41,740 bases of DNA from Symbiodinium natans (Eukaryota; Sar; Dinophyceae; Suessiales; Symbiodiniaceae): positions 212,501 through 254,240 of the forward strand of contig CAJNDS010002116.1 in the NCBI GenBank assembly GCA_905221605.1, read 5' to 3'. This document shows positions 26,067 to 39,473 of this stretch, piece after piece; the first letter of the stretch is position 1; the number at the start of each line of letters is the position of its first letter. Below the pieces are notes generated by a model, which saw only the letters and a program-made list of their open reading frames with translations, was not told where the DNA came from and did no database searches. The position numbers and the translations under genes are program-made.

Positions 26067-28920
26067 GGAGCCTTGTGTTTCTCTCCCTAATTGGGTCAGG
26101 ATGTGATCAGGGCCTGTGTAAATGCAGCCAAGGAGCCTTGCGTTCCCCTCCCGAATTGGGTCGGGATGTGATCAGGGCCTGTGTAACTGCAGCCAAGGAG
26201 CCTTTGTATTCACCTCCCTAATTGGGTCGGGATGTGATCAAGACCTGTGCGAAATGCAGCCAAGGAGCCTTGTGATTCTCCCTAATTGGGTCGGGATGTG
26301 ATCAGGGCCTGTGTAAATGCAGCCAAGGAGCCTTGCATTCCCCTCCCAGGGCCTGTGTAAATGCAGCCAGGGAGCCTTGCATTGCCCTCCCTAAATGGGT
26401 CAGGATGTGATCAGGGTTTGTGTAAATGCAGCCAAGGAGCCTTGCATTCCCCTCCCTAATTGGGTCGGGATGTGACCAGGGCCTGTTTGCATGCAGCCAA
26501 GGAGCCTTGGCATTCCCCTCCCTAATTGGGTCGGGATGTGATCAGGGCCTGTGTAAATGCAGCCAAGGAGCCTTGCATTCCCCTCCCTAATTGGGTCGGG
26601 ATGTGATCAGGGCCTGTGTGAATGCTGCCAAGGAGCCTTTGTATTTACCTCCCTAATTGATCAAGGGCTGTGTAAATGCAGCCAAGGTCCGGATGTGGTG
26701 TGACTGCAGCCAAGGAGCCTTGCATTCCCTTCCCGAATTGGGTCCGGATGTGGTCAGGGCCTGTGTGAATGCAGCCAAGAAGCATTGCATTCCCTTCCCT
26801 AATTGGGTCGGGATGTGATCAAGGGCTGTGTAAATGCAGCCAAGGAGCCTTTGTATTTACCTTCCTAATTGGGTCGGGAGGTGATCAAGGGCTGTGTAAA
26901 TGCAGCCAAGGAGCCTTGTGTTTCTCTCCCTAATTGGATCAGGATGTGATCAGGGCCTGTGTAAATGCAGCCAAGGAGCCTTGCGTTTCCCTCCCGAATT
27001 GGGTCGGGATGTGATCAGGGCCTGTGTAACTGCAGCCAAGGAGCCTTTGTATTCACCTCCCTAATTGGGTCGGGATGTGATCAAGACCTGTGTAACTGCA
27101 GCCAAGGAGCCTTGTGATTCTCCCTAATTGGGTCGGGATGTGATCAGGGCCTGTGTAAATGCAGCCAAGGAGCCTTGCATTCCCCTCCCAGGGCCTGTGT
27201 AAATGCAGCCAGGGAGCCTTGCATTGCCCTCCCTAAATGGTTCAGGATGTGATCAGGGTTTGTGTAAATGCAGCCAAGGAGCCTTGCATTCCCCTCCCTA
27301 ATTGGGTCGGGATGTGACCAGGGCCTGTTTGAATGCAGCCAAGGAGCCTTGGCATTCCCCTCCCTAATTGGGTCGGGATGTGATCAGGGCCTGTGTAAAT
27401 GCAGCCAAGGAGCCTTGCATTCCCCTCCCTAATTGGGTCGGGATGTGATCATGGCCTGTGTGAATGCTGCCAAGGAGCCTTTGTATTTACCTCCCTAATT
27501 GGGTCGGGATGTGATCAAGGGCTGTGTAAATGCAGCCAAGGAGCCTTGTGTTTCTCTCCCTAATTGGGTCAGCCTGTGTAAATGCAGCCAAGGAGCCTTG
27601 CATTCCTCTCCCGAATTGGGTCGGGATGTGATCAGGGCCTGTGTAACTGCAGCCAAGGAGCCTTTGTATTCACCTCCCTAATTGGGTCGGGATGTGATCA
27701 AGACCTTTGTAAATGCAGCCAAGGAGCCTTGTGATTCTCCCTAATTGGGTCGGGATGTGATCAGGGCCTGTGAAAATGCTGCCAAGGAGGCTTGTGTTCA
27801 TCTCCCTAATTGGGTCGGGATGTGATCAAGGCCTGTCTAAACGCAGCCAAGGAGCCTTGCATTCCCCTCCCTAATTGAGTCGGGATGTGACCAGGGCCTG
27901 TGTAAATGCAGCCAAGGAGCCTTTGTATTCACCTCCCTAATTGGGTCGGGATGTGATCAAGACCTGTGTAAATGCAGCCAAGGAGCCTTGTGATCCTCCC
28001 TAATTGGGTCGGGATGTGATCAGGGCCTGTGTCAATGCAGCCAAGGAGCCTTGCATTCCCCTCCCTAATTGGGTCGGGATGTGATCAGGGCCTCTGTGAA
28101 TGCTGCCAAGGAGCCTTTGTAGTCCCCTCCCTAATTGGGTCGGGATGTGATCAAGACCTGTGTAAATGCAGCCAAGGAGCCTTGTGATTCTCCCTAATTG
28201 GGTCGGGATGTGATCAGGGCCTGTGTCAATGCAGCCAAGGAGCCTTGCATTTCCCTCCCTAATTGGGTCGGGATGTGATCAGGGCCTGTGTGAATGCTGC
28301 CAAGGAGCCTTTGTAGTCACCTCCCTAATTGGGTCGGGATGTGATCAGGGCCTGTGTAAATGCAGCCAAGGAGCCTTTTGTTTGTCTCCCTACTTTGGGT
28401 CAGGATGTGATCAGGGCCTGTGTAAATGCAGTGTTCCCCTCCCGAATTGGGTCAGGATGTGATCAGGGTCTGTGTAAATGCAGCCCAGGAGCCTTTGTAT
28501 TCACCTCCCTAATTGGGTCGGGATGTGATCAGGGCCTGTGTAAATGCAGCCAAGGAGCCTTGCATTCCCCTCCCTAATTGGGTCGGGATGTGATGAGGGC
28601 CTGTGTAAATGCAGCCATGGAGCCTTTGCGTTCCCCTCCCTAATTGGGGCGGGATGTGATCAGAGCCTGTGTGAATGCTGCCAAGGAGCCTTTGTATTCA
28701 CCTCCCTAATTGGGTCGGTGTGTGAGCAGGGCTTATGTAACTGAAGGAGCCTTTGCGTTCCCCCCCCCACAACTGGGTCGGGAGCCTTGCATTCCAGGTC
28801 GGGATGTGATCAAAGCCTGTGTGAATACGAGCCTTGCGTTAGCCTCCTGAATTTGGGTCAGGGATCGGGGCTTGTGTGAATGCAATCAAGGAGCTTGGCC
28901 TTCTCCTCCCTAGTTGAGGT
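26067..28920. repeat. 65-bp satellite, main block (~45 units)
   Basis: About 45 tandem units of 64-66 bp by eye, with several shortened ones (26346, 26657, 26697, 27190, 27572). Each has TGATCA, a GCAGCCAAGGAGCCTTG hairpin-like core (AAGG-AG-CCTT) and CTCCCTAATTGGGTCGGG. A higher-order repeat is visible: 26068-26650 is repeated almost base for base at 26911-27492 (offset 842-843), including the same truncated unit. Units decay towards 28750-28920. Cys-rich + frames (GSGCDQGLCKCSQGA) arise from the unit and shift frame with its length. Confidence 0.97.
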
Positions 28921-29052
28921 AACTAGTGAGCCAGGATAAGGGGTTGCAGGGGTCAACTGTGCCAATATGTTCAATTTACTTAAACCTCTTTGCCTGCAGG
29001 AATCGAGCTATTCGTAATGAAACACATACAATTTCTATTTATTCTGGCCTTG
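28921..29052. other. unique spacer, no recognised gene
   Basis: About 130 bp, more AT-rich, between the satellite and the last TTTAGGG array before the gap. It contains CTGCAGG but no coding signal. Confidence 0.5.
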
Positions 29053-29140
29053 AGGGTTTAGGGTTTAGGGTTTAGGGTTTAGGGTTTAGGGTTTAGGGTT
29101 TAGGGTTTAGGGTTTAGGGTTTAGGGTTTAGGGTTTAGGG
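29053..29140 (+). repeat. TTTAGGG array running into the assembly gap
   Basis: About 12 perfect units ending at the first N. It occupies the same position relative to the second copy as 9241-9435 does to the first. Confidence 0.97.
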
Positions 29141-29240
29141 NNNNNNNNNNNNNNNNNNNNNNNNNNNNNNNNNNNNNNNNNNNNNNNNNNNNNNNNNNNN
29201 NNNNNNNNNNNNNNNNNNNNNNNNNNNNNNNNNNNNNNNN
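29141..29240. other. assembly gap, 100 N
   Basis: Exactly 100 N, the conventional length for a scaffold gap of unknown size. The sequence on the left is telomere-type repeat. The sequence on the right starts GGCGCTACATG, identical to 9436. Confidence 0.99.
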
Positions 29241-29525
29241 GGCGCTACATGACCTTCACACCCTGAATCGCCTAATCCTGCAGTGCACGAGCTGCCTCAG
29301 CCGCAAGATCGACTGAACTAGGCCCGCATACCTGGAGGTTCATAAACCCTAAACCCTAAACCCTAAACCCGCTACTTATGAAACCAACTATAACTGTAGT
29401 TATCACCCACTTATAAGCCCCTTAGGTGCCCCAATATGGTGATAAGTGCAGTTCTGAGTACAGGTACAATTTTTAAAAAGTAACACGAAATGTCGAGTAG
29501 AGGAGTGGTGGCTAAAGGGTAGGTA

Positions 29526-29626
29526 TTGGGATGTTCCCCCTTATACTAGCAGTCCTTCATGGGGATTATACTCGGAAGTACTAGAATCCCGACTAAGGAC
29601 TGTTAGTATGAGGGGGAACATCCCAA
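29526..29626. mobile_element. palindromic MITE-like element, second copy of B
   Basis: Identical to 9721-9821, including the GGTA flanks. It exists because of the 12.5-kb duplication, not an independent insertion. Confidence 0.88.
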
Positions 29627-31009
29627 GGTAGGAAGCCTATTACATTCTAGTCTTAAGGAGACGTTGGCTGCATGCGGGCCTCAACCAATCAAGCCCAAAA
29701 ATGCCATCGACCTTCAGGCCGAAGCACCAACAACTTCAAGCCAAGAGTCGAACCCCAAACACCTAAACTCCAAACCCTAGACTACCCCCAACATAGCCCA
29801 AACCCAAAAACAAAAAACAAAACAGAACAAAAGAAACATGAACAAGTCTAAAAAAAACACCAAAAAAAGACGACAACCCCCCAAAATCAACAACCACCAA
29901 ACAAAGGCCTGAACCCTAAGCAGCCGGGTTGGCAACCAAGATGCGGCCGCCTTCTTCCTCTTCCATGTCCTCGGAGAACCCTAAACCCCAAACCCCAAAC
30001 CCTAAACCCTAAACCCCAAACCCTAAACCCCAAACCCTAAACCCCAAACCCCAAACCCCAAACCAAGGCAAAATAGGCGAACATATCCCAAGAGCTCACC
30101 TAGTGTCCGAGCCCAAAGGATGAGCTTCTTGGCCAGGCTGTATATTCCTTCGCCGGGCGCACGGCTCTGTTAGGGTTTAGGGGTTTTGGGGTTCAGGGGT
30201 TTAGGGTTTAGGGTTTAGGGTTTAGGGTTGAGGTTTGAGGGTTTAGGGTTTAGGGTTTAGGGTTTAGGGTTTTGGGTTTTGGGTGTCTGCTTTTTCCCCC
30301 GAATTTCAGGTCTCGTCTCGGAATCTTGCAGCGCCAGGGCATCGATATATGGGTAGTTCTCTTCACTAGGGCCCTTTTTGGGGTCGTATATTTTGTAGGG
30401 TTTGGGGTTTGGGGCTTAGGGTTTACGCTTGTGGGGATCCCTTCTTGGGGTTCAGAGTTTAGGGTTTAGGGTTTAGGGTTTCGGGTTTCGGGTTTCGGGT
30501 GTAGGGTTTGGGGTTTAGGGTTGGGCGTTTGGGGTTTAGGAAACAGCACCCAGAAAGAAGTGGGACACCAGCAAGCACCAATGAACAACATTATGAGAGG
30601 ATGCTATGAGATGACAAAGAAACAGTTGAGCAAGAACAGGAAATCATACAAAACCACGGAAACAGTCAAGAAACACTGTCTTGACACAAATGGAGATCCT
30701 TCTCTTTCACCGAATCGACAACTCCACTCGCACACGTGCTTGGGGAGGCAGCCCTTTCGAAACCTAAACCCTAAAAACCCTAAACCCCAACCTTCAATCC
30801 TCAACCCTCAACCTTCAACCCTAAACCCTATAAACCCTATAAACCCTATAAACCCTATAAACCCTATAAACCCTATAAACCCTAAGCCTAAACCCTAAAC
30901 CCTAAACCCTAAACCCTAAACCCTAAACCCTAAACCCTAAACCCTAAACCCTAAACCCTAAACCCCAAACCCTGAACCCTGAACCCTAAACCCTAAACCT
31001 TAAACTGAA

Positions 31010-31098
31010 CCCGCAGCTTGAGGCAGGGAGCGTGAGGCCATGATCATGTTCTCGATGATGGAGCCCTTGAAGATGCCTCAGTCACAGGTGCCCACGGG
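31010..31098 (-). pseudogene. second copy of possible ABC ATPase fragment
   Basis: Duplicate of 11205-11293, with the same in-frame TGA. Confidence 0.22.
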
Positions 31099-31614
31099 GG
31101 TTTAGGGTTTGGGGTTTAGGGTTTAGGGTTTCGGGTTTAGGGTTTGGGGTTTAGGGTTTGGGGTTTCGGGTTTAGGGCTTATTTCACTATTGCAGTAGGT
31201 CTTGTAAGGGGGGGGCGGGGGGCTTTTGGGAAGGAAGAGGCTCTCATCATCTTCGACAAATTGCGGGCAAAAGCATCAGAAGCAGGAAGCTTTGGGTTTA
31301 GGTTTGGGGTTTGGGGGTTGGGGTTTGGGGTTCGAGGTTTGGGGTTTGGGGTTTGGGGTTGGGGGTTTGGGGTTTGGAGTTTGGGGTCTGGGGTCTGGGG
31401 TTAGGGTTTAGCGTTTAGGGTTTAGGTTTAGGGTTTAGGGTTTAGGGTTTAGGGTTTAGGGTTTAGGGTTTAGGGTTTAGGGTTTAGGGTTTAGGGTTTA
31501 AGGGTTAAGGGTTTAGGGTTTAGGGTTTAGGGTTTAGGGTTTAGGGCTTAGGGTTCAGGGTTGAGGGTTGAGGGTTTAGGGGTTAGCCTTCCTTGCCACC
31601 CACCCCCACCTCCA

Positions 31615-31651
<37 letters not shown>

Positions 31652-32615
31652 CCATGAGCTGTCCAAGCACAGGGCCGGGGGGAGGAGGCGTGTGCCCTAT
31701 CAGCCCTTTCAGCCCAGATGCCCCCTCCCCCCTCAAAACCCTAAACCCTATTGCTCGACACCTGTTACCTGACTACCCTGTTCCACTACCCTAAGCCCAA
31801 CAGCCTGCTAGAACAAGCACTTAAGAAACACAATCCCTTTGACCCCAAACCACGAACCCAAAAGCCCCAGACCCCAAACTCCTCTCTAAACCCTACACTC
31901 CCGAAACCCTGAACCCCTAGACTCTAAACCTCCCAAAAGCTCAACTCCAAACTCTCTAAACCCTAGCTCCCTTGCCCTTAAAACCCTAAACCCTAAACCC
32001 TAAACCCTAAACCCTAAACCCGAAACCGAAACCCGACAACCTTTCGGCGAAGCGGCGTACCAGCTGAGGCGGGGTGAAAAGGTTTGTGAACAGCGAGAGC
32101 ATGCCTAGACTCACACGACGGTTTGGTGGCACTGAGGGGTTAGAAGGGTTTAGGGTTTAGGGTTTAGGGTTTAGGGTTGCAGGGTTGAGGGAGCTTAGGG
32201 TTCAGGATTGGAGGTTAGAGGGTTGAGGGTTTATGGGGTAAAGGATAACCCAGAAAATCCATGGCTTTCAAAGGTTTAGTTTGGGCTACGAGAGTTGAGG
32301 GCTCTCGGGTCGGGCACAGAACTGGTGCGTGCCCTAAACGTCCTGAACCCTTAACCCTAAATCCTAAACCCGAAAGCCTAAACCCTAAACCCACCCCTAA
32401 CCCTAAACCCAAAAGGTTAAGCCCTAAGGGCTCTGGCTTCTTGCTCCAGCCACATGGAAAGACCCTAAACCCAAAGCCCCAAACCCAAAACCCATCCCGA
32501 AGGCCCTGGTTTAGGGTTTAGGGTTTAGGGTTTAGGGTTTAGGGTTTAGGGTCCCTACACCCTAAAACCTAAACCCTAAACCCTAAACCCAAACCCAAAA
32601 CCCAAAACCCAAGAC

Positions 32616-32716
32616 TTGGGATGTTCAGCCGTGTACTACCAGTCCTTAGTAGAGATTATAGTACCCCCCTCTTATAATCCCTCTTAAGGACGGTTAGTAG
32701 AAGGGGGAACATCCCA
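32616..32716. mobile_element. palindromic MITE-like element, second copy of C
   Basis: Identical to 12811-12911, carried by the duplication. Confidence 0.85.
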
Positions 32717-33629
32717 GCCCTAAGCCGTACATCCTAAACGCTCAGGGTTGACGCGTTGGGGGCGGCCTCTGAACCCCCCCCAAAAAATTGGGCCCAAACC
32801 GCACATCCTGAACTATAAGCCCCTGAACCCTAAACCCTAAACCCTAAACCCTAAACCCTAAACCCTAAACCCTAAACCCTAAACCCTAAGCCCTAAGCCC
32901 CAAGCCCTAAACCCACCCTTAAACCCCGACTCCCCGACTCCCCCCCCCTAGCCCCAAAAGACAAAAACATAAAGAGCACCGCGAAGAGCCAAAACCGCAC
33001 CCAAACTTTCCAGTTCTTGAAAAGTCAGGAATGAAGCACCTTATGTCTCCTTACTTAACACCTTTCTTTGAAAGTACCATGCCGGGCAGCCACTTTCTCC
33101 TAACTCAAACCCAAAACCGTGAGAGGTCATCTCGAAAAGTTGACGTGGTGCGCCCTGGAAGCACGTCCGACAGTTCCAGCAACCTCCGCCGACACACAGC
33201 GAGGTCCTGTTCAGGGTTGAGGAAGTAGGGTTTAGGGTGTAGGGTTAGACCCTAAACCCTAAACCCTGAACCCTAGACCCTAAACCCTTCAGGTTGCGGC
33301 GCTCAGGAACCCTACACCCTCCGTGGAGGTTCCTGGAAAGCTATCAGTAGGATTCTGAGTCATTCAAAGGTTAGTAGTCTAGGGCGCCACTGGCCAGTTG
33401 TTGGGACTGTAGACATGGTAGAAAGTTGTAGCCCATAACATTAAACCCTAAACCCTAAACCCTGGACGCTTCCGGGCAAAATGACCACGCCGAGAGATGC
33501 CAGCGGCTCCAAATCCAGCGGCTCAGACATCGGCCGGTACGACGTCGTCCACCCTAAACCCTAAACCCCAAGCCCTAAACCCTAAACCCTAAACCCTAAA
33601 CCCTGAACCCTAAACCCTAAACCCTAAAC

Positions 33630-33782
33630 CTGCATGAAGTCCATGAAGTCTGGCAGCCCGTCGCTGCCGACGGCACAGGCGCGCTCCGGGAGGTCGACGT
33701 CTTCAACGTCCTCCTCGACACCGCTGCAGCCGTGGCATACCGACGTCGGGAACCGGGCGAACACGCATGACAGACTCGCGCA
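33630..33782 (-). other. second copy of exon-like fragment (13825-13977)
   Basis: Duplicate of the acidic open fragment with the CAG|GTTTAG edge. Confidence 0.38.
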
Positions 33783-34009
33783 AACCCTAAACCCTAAACC
33801 CTAAACCCTAAACCCTAAACCCTAAACCCTAAACCCTAAACCCTAAACCCTAAACCCTAAACCCTAAACCGACTAATTACCCATGAAGGGCTAAGCAGGG
33901 TGTGGGGGTGATGGCATACTTTTTTGCCCTTGGCAGCCCTGAAAAAAATGTGTCAAAATTTCGGTAGCCCTTAAAACCATAAACCCTAAAACCTAAACCC
34001 GTATTGTAG

Positions 34010-34848
34010 AAAAGAACTTCCTAGAAGAAAGACGTATTTTGAGAACGGGTCAGCTTCCTGACGAGAGCATCAGACGTCTCCCATTTGGCTGTCCATGATG
34101 TTGATTGTGGAGGTCGCGATTCTCCGGAACTTGTCGCCGTAGCTACTCCTTTGTGGCTGGACAAGAACCACACTTCGCGGATGTTGTTTGTCGATTGGAG
34201 GGACTTACAGGACGCTTCGCTTGCAGAAGCACTCGCTCGACGTGCCAACCTGGCTACTGTCGTTCTACCTCACCAAACCGGATCCCTAAACCCTAAACCC
34301 TCAACCCTCAGCCCTAGACCCTAAACCCTAAACCCTAAACTCGAGGCCTTCGGAATCCTTCTACATTGCTGGCGATTGTCGTCATACACATCGATGGAGT
34401 GCTATCACTTTATCATCCTTTCTCTTGGCTGGGTTTAGGGTTTAGGGGTTAGGGTTTAGGGTGTAGGATTTAGGGTTTAGGGTTGAGGGTTTAGGGTTGA
34501 GGGTTGAGGGTTGAGGGTTGAGGGTTTAGGATGGTGTTCAGATTGCTGGTTCAACTCCTCTCAGTCTGAAGCCGTGAGGGATTTACAGGCGGTTGGTTTT
34601 GTGCATGGCACCCCAATGCGATCTCATGGAGACCTTGTTCTAGTTTCGCTTGAACCCTAAACCCTAAACCCTCGAAACCCTAAACCCTAAACCCTAAACC
34701 CTAACAGGTTGCAGTCGCATCACGTCGCTAGCCGAACAGGAGCGGCTCAGCATAGGGCTTTGAGAATTGAAGTCACCGAGTCCCAGTTGTACTGGGTGCT
34801 TCGAATCTACAGGTATTGGGTGTCAGAGAATAGGTCTGCCAGAAATGG
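34010..34848 (+). other. second copy of the run of + strand exon-like fragments
   Basis: Duplicates of 14205-14479, 14728-14848 and 14903-15043 with their separating arrays. Confidence 0.35.
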
Positions 34849-37800
34849 GTTTGGGGTTTTGGGTTCAAATTTAGGGTTTAGGGTTTAGGGTTTAGGGTTT
34901 AGGGTTTAGGGTTTAGGGTTTAGGGTTTAGGGTTTAGGGTACAGTTTGGGTGTCCTTATTGTAAGGGTGCCATAGTATCCGGGTGCCATATTGCAGCACA
35001 TAGGACCCAAAAGGCGTAAACGGGACCGTAGTTCAGAGAACTAAAGTGCCTTACAGAATGTGAAGCCCTGAATCTCAGAACCCTAAACCCCAAACCCCTC
35101 ACGCCCGAAAAACCCAAAATCCAAAACCCAGACCCAAAAGCCCTCAACCCCAAACCCCAAACCCGAAATCCAGAACTAAGCCCCAGAAGCCGAAAACAAC
35201 CTGAAACCCTAAACCCTAAACCTTTAAACCCTAAACCCCCAAATCCTTAAACACGAACCCTGGACCACCTCGAAGTCGTCCAGGGCGGCCGTCAGGTGGC
35301 GAAGCCTTTGCGGGCGGGCTGCGCGAGCCCGGGTGCCAAAGGTTTAGGGTTTTGGGTTTAGAGGGTAGGGTGTAGGGAGGGCTTAGGGTTTCGGGTTTCG
35401 GGTTTCGGGTTTCGGGTTTAGGGTTTAGGGTTTAGGGTTTAGGGTGTAGGGCTAGGGTTTAGGGCTTGGGGCTTAGGGTTGAGGGTTTAGGGTTAAAGCT
35501 GCCCCCCTTGCTGAACCTTAAGCGCCTTGACCTCTCCCCCACTCAAAACCCGTTCCTCCAAAAGCGTATACGTTCGGGTTCCCGTTTTTTGTGGGGACGG
35601 GGCTGGGGGCGGGGGGAGGGGGGGAGGGGGAGGAGGCAGCGTAAAGGAATCCACGATAACCGATGAAGTGGTAAAGCTAGGTCCGCCGACCCTGGCGGCG
35701 TGTTGGATGGGTTTGCGGAGGTGAAACCTTTTTCCCGCCTTACACCCCCAAACGCGGGTGGAATAGGGGGGGGGGGGCTTTTGCGTGGAGGAACACGCAA
35801 CCAGCACCGTGCGACTTCAACGACCACGGGCGCTGGGTGAGCATCCCAGGGCGGAAAATTTTTGGGCTTTGGTTTGGGGTTCCGGGCTTGTTGGGACGGG
35901 GGGGGAGCGATCGGAGTTCTTGGCCGAGCTGCACATCCCCGTCCGAGCTGGTGCTGCTTGCGGCTTCGGAGCGGTTCCTCAGGTTGGAGGTGTCCAGGCT
36001 GCCAAGCTTGGGGGATTTAGGGGCTCAGGGTTGTGGGGCTTAAGGCTTTGGGGAACCTACAACCGTGGCGGCTCAGGGATAAGATATGTGGTTGCGCAAC
36101 CCTAAACCCGAAATGACTTGGTAGTTCGGCCATCGGCTTTAGGGTGGCGGGTCTGTGGCTTGGACGCGGGTTCGGAGAGTCGAGGTTGACCTGGCCCTGA
36201 AGGGGTCTAGGGTTTCAGGGGGGTTTTGCGTGTATGGTAGCCCCTTTTGTTGGGTAACTAGGCGCTTATGGTAGAGTATAGGTGTTACCGCAAACGCTCA
36301 AGCTGTCAGCCCTGAAGAAAGTTTGGCGGAGTGGCGAGGGAGGGAAGCGCCGCCGGAGGTAGTCATCTTCAGCTTTCTGCAGGAGCTCCTCACAGCAGTT
36401 TGGGTTTAGGGTTGAGGGTTGAGGGTGTAGGGTTTAGGGTTGAGGCTTGAGGGTGTAGGGTTTAGGGTTGAGGGTTTAGGGCATCGCTGTCGAAAGTCGA
36501 GGCAAAGGTGCTTCGTGGGGCTTGAACCTTAGGCCTTCGGGTCGGGATACCCTAAACCCTAAACCCTAAACCCCTAAACCCTAAACCCTAAACCCTAAAC
36601 CCTAAACCCTAAACCCTAAACCCTAAACCCTAAACCCTAAACCCTAAACCCTAAACCCTAAACCCCAAGTCTAAGGAGCTCCAAATCGCACCTGGTGAGC
36701 TGCCAGCCGCCGCTGCCGTGCCAGGTCGATGCGAAAGCCTTCCGGGTTTGGGGGCTTAAGGTTCGGGTTTCGGGGCTTACTTAACCCTTCGGGTTTAGGG
36801 TTTAGGGTTTAGGGTTTCGGGTTTCGGGTTTAGGGTTTAGGGTTTCGGGTTTAGGGTTTAGGGGCTTCATCAGGGTTCTGGGTCTAGGCGTGCAAAGAAG
36901 CTTCGGGCGGAATCCCATGAATCTGGGTTTAGGGCCTAGGGTTTAGGGTTCAGGGTTTAGCATTTAGGGTTTAGGGTTTGTGGGACATCCACTACGGCAC
37001 AACTTCTGCTTACAGGGCGCTGCACGAACGCACGCTCCGGTTCAGGGTTCGGGGGTGTCGGGCTTGGGGGTTAGGACGCGGGCTTGTCAGAACTTAAAAA
37101 AGTCTTGAAGTAACCTCTGGGATGTACAGACTCGGGCTCAGGATATATGTTTAGGGTTTTGGGCTTAGGGGTTTAGGGATTTAGGGCTTAGGGTTGAGGG
37201 CTTTGGGATTTGGGTTTCTCCAAAAAAACAAAACATCATCAAACTCCTCAGGGAACCGTCGTGTAGTGGCGCTCCCGTCATGGATCCCTTTCGTATACTC
37301 GGGGGCCTATGGGCAGCGCACAAAAACCCTAAACCCTAAACCCAAATTAAACCCGAAAACCCGAAAACCCTAAAACCCTAAACCCTAAACCCTAAGAAGT
37401 CAACATCCAGGCGGAGCACTCTATTCCTGGAAGCTTAGGGGTATCAAACAGCCCCATGATTCAGAACCCGAAGCCCCAAGCCTGTCAGTACCATGCCCCG
37501 GCAAGGTGGCACGGTTTGGGGATTTAGGGTTTAGGGCTTAGGGCTTAGGGTTTAGGGTTTAGGGTTTAGGGTTTAGGGTTTAGGGTTTAGGGTTTAGGGT
37601 TTAGGGTTTAGGGTTTAGGGTTTAGGGTTAGGGTTTAGGGTTTAGGGTTTAGGACAATAGATCAGTGTTCGAGGCGTTGGGATTTCGGGTGTGGGGCTAC
37701 GGGATTAAGGGTTTAGGGGTCTTGGTGAAGTGGCTTCGAGTGTAGGTTCAGGGTTTGGCGTTTGAAGTTTGAGGTTTGAAAAGGGAGCTCCATGTGAATT

Positions 37801-39090
37801 GGCTTGCTGATTTTTTGCTTCTTTTGATCTATCCTGCGCGCTTTGTGTTTGCTTTCCACTTCTTGCTTTCTGCTGTTCTTCGCTGTCACCCGAAAGCCTA
37901 AAGCCTAAACCCAAAACGCTTTAAACCTAAACCTCAGCCTTTCGTCATCTGCTGTTTGCATTCTGCTAGGCCATGGCTAGGGTTTGGGCTTCGGGTTTAG
38001 GGTTTAGGGTTCAGGGTTTACGTTTAGGGTTTAGGGTTTGGGGTTTGGGGTTTGGGGTTTAGGGTTTAGGGTTTAGGGTTTGGGGTTTGGGGTTTGGGGT
38101 TTGGGGTTTAGGGTTTAGGGTTCAGGGTTTAGGGTTTGGGGTTTAGGGTTTGGGGTTTGGGGTTTAGGGTCTAGGGTTTAGGGTTTGGGGTTTAGGTTTA
38201 GGGTTTAGGGTTTAGGGTTTAGGGTTTCGGGTTTCGGGTCTCGGGCCTGATTCGAGCGCACGCAGGGCGCGCTTCGCTGGGTCGGGCGAAAACTCCCGGG
38301 CAGTCCGCGCGTTTCCTTGAGGCTTTGGACCCTAGACCCTAAACCCTAAACCCTACACCCTAAACCCTAAACCCTACACCCTAAAGCCTAAACTCTACAC
38401 CCTAAACCCTAAACCCTGAACCCTGAGCCCTAAGCCCTTTAGTATGCAAGGCTTTTGTTGCCCCAGGGGGGAGGGGGGGGGCTCTTTGGGTCTTCAACTT
38501 GTCCAAGGGTCACGAGGGGTCGAGCCCTCAACTGAAGACAAAGGACAGCTTAATGGCCAGTGTTTAGGTTTAGGGTTTCGGGTTTGGGGTTTAGGGATTA
38601 GGGGTTTAGGGTTCAGGGTTTAGGGTTGAGGGTTGAGGGTTTGGGGTTCAGGGTTTAGGGTTTAGCGTTTAGGGTTTAGGGTTTAGGGCGAGGCTCGTGC
38701 CACAAAGTCCGCGCTTGGTGTCACCGGGCGTGGATGTTCTCGAGCTTCGCAGAACCTGAGGCACTTGGGAGGTTCGGAGCATCGGAGATAGGGAAGTGTC
38801 AAAGTAAAGGCCGAGACGCTCCAAGGCAACCCTAAACCCTAAACCCTAAACCCTAAACCCTAAACCCTCAACGAGCGGAAGGTGGGAAGGGGATCAAGGC
38901 TCAGGCTCAGGGTTTCAAGACACAGTCAGAGATCCAGGCTTCAGTCTGACGTTTCTATTGGGTTTTGGGGTTAGCGTTCGTTAAGGGGGTTTAGGGTGTA
39001 GGGTTTAGGGTATGCAGGGTTCAGGGTTCAGGGTTTAGGGTTTAGGGTTTAGGGTTTCGGGTTTAGGGTTTAGGGTTCGGGGTGTAGGGT

Positions 39091-39171
<81 letters not shown>

Positions 39172-39361
39172 GGTCTAAACCACTACGCCCTAAACATCTA
39201 AACTCGAAACCCTACCAGAGACGCTACCCCTTCACATCGTAGATAGGCCTGGTAGCCCAACAACCATATCAGAAGGGTTTCGGCTTTAGGCTTTAGGCTT
39301 TAGGCTTTAGGCTCTAGGGCTTAGGGCTTAGGGCTTTGGGCTTAAGTTTCAGGGCTTAGGG

Positions 39362-39473
39362 TTTAGGGTTTAGGGTTTAGGGTTTAGGGTTTAGGGTTTA
39401 GGGTTTAGGGTTCAGGGTTTAGGGTTTACTAAACCCTAAACCCTAAACCCTAAACCCTAAACCCTAAACCCTA
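39362..39473. repeat. second copy of head-to-head telomeric palindrome
   Basis: Duplicate of 19557-19668; the centre of symmetry is at 39429. Confidence 0.94.

Noticed and set aside
28223-28744. Cys-rich repeat protein (GSGCDQGLCKCSQGA) on +
   Set aside because: It follows from the 65-bp satellite unit; units of 64, 65 and 66 bp shift the frame, so the peptide is not maintained.
25421-28920. CRISPR-like array of regularly spaced repeats
   Set aside because: The 65-bp units are directly tandem, with no distinct unique spacers, in a eukaryotic context; this is a satellite.
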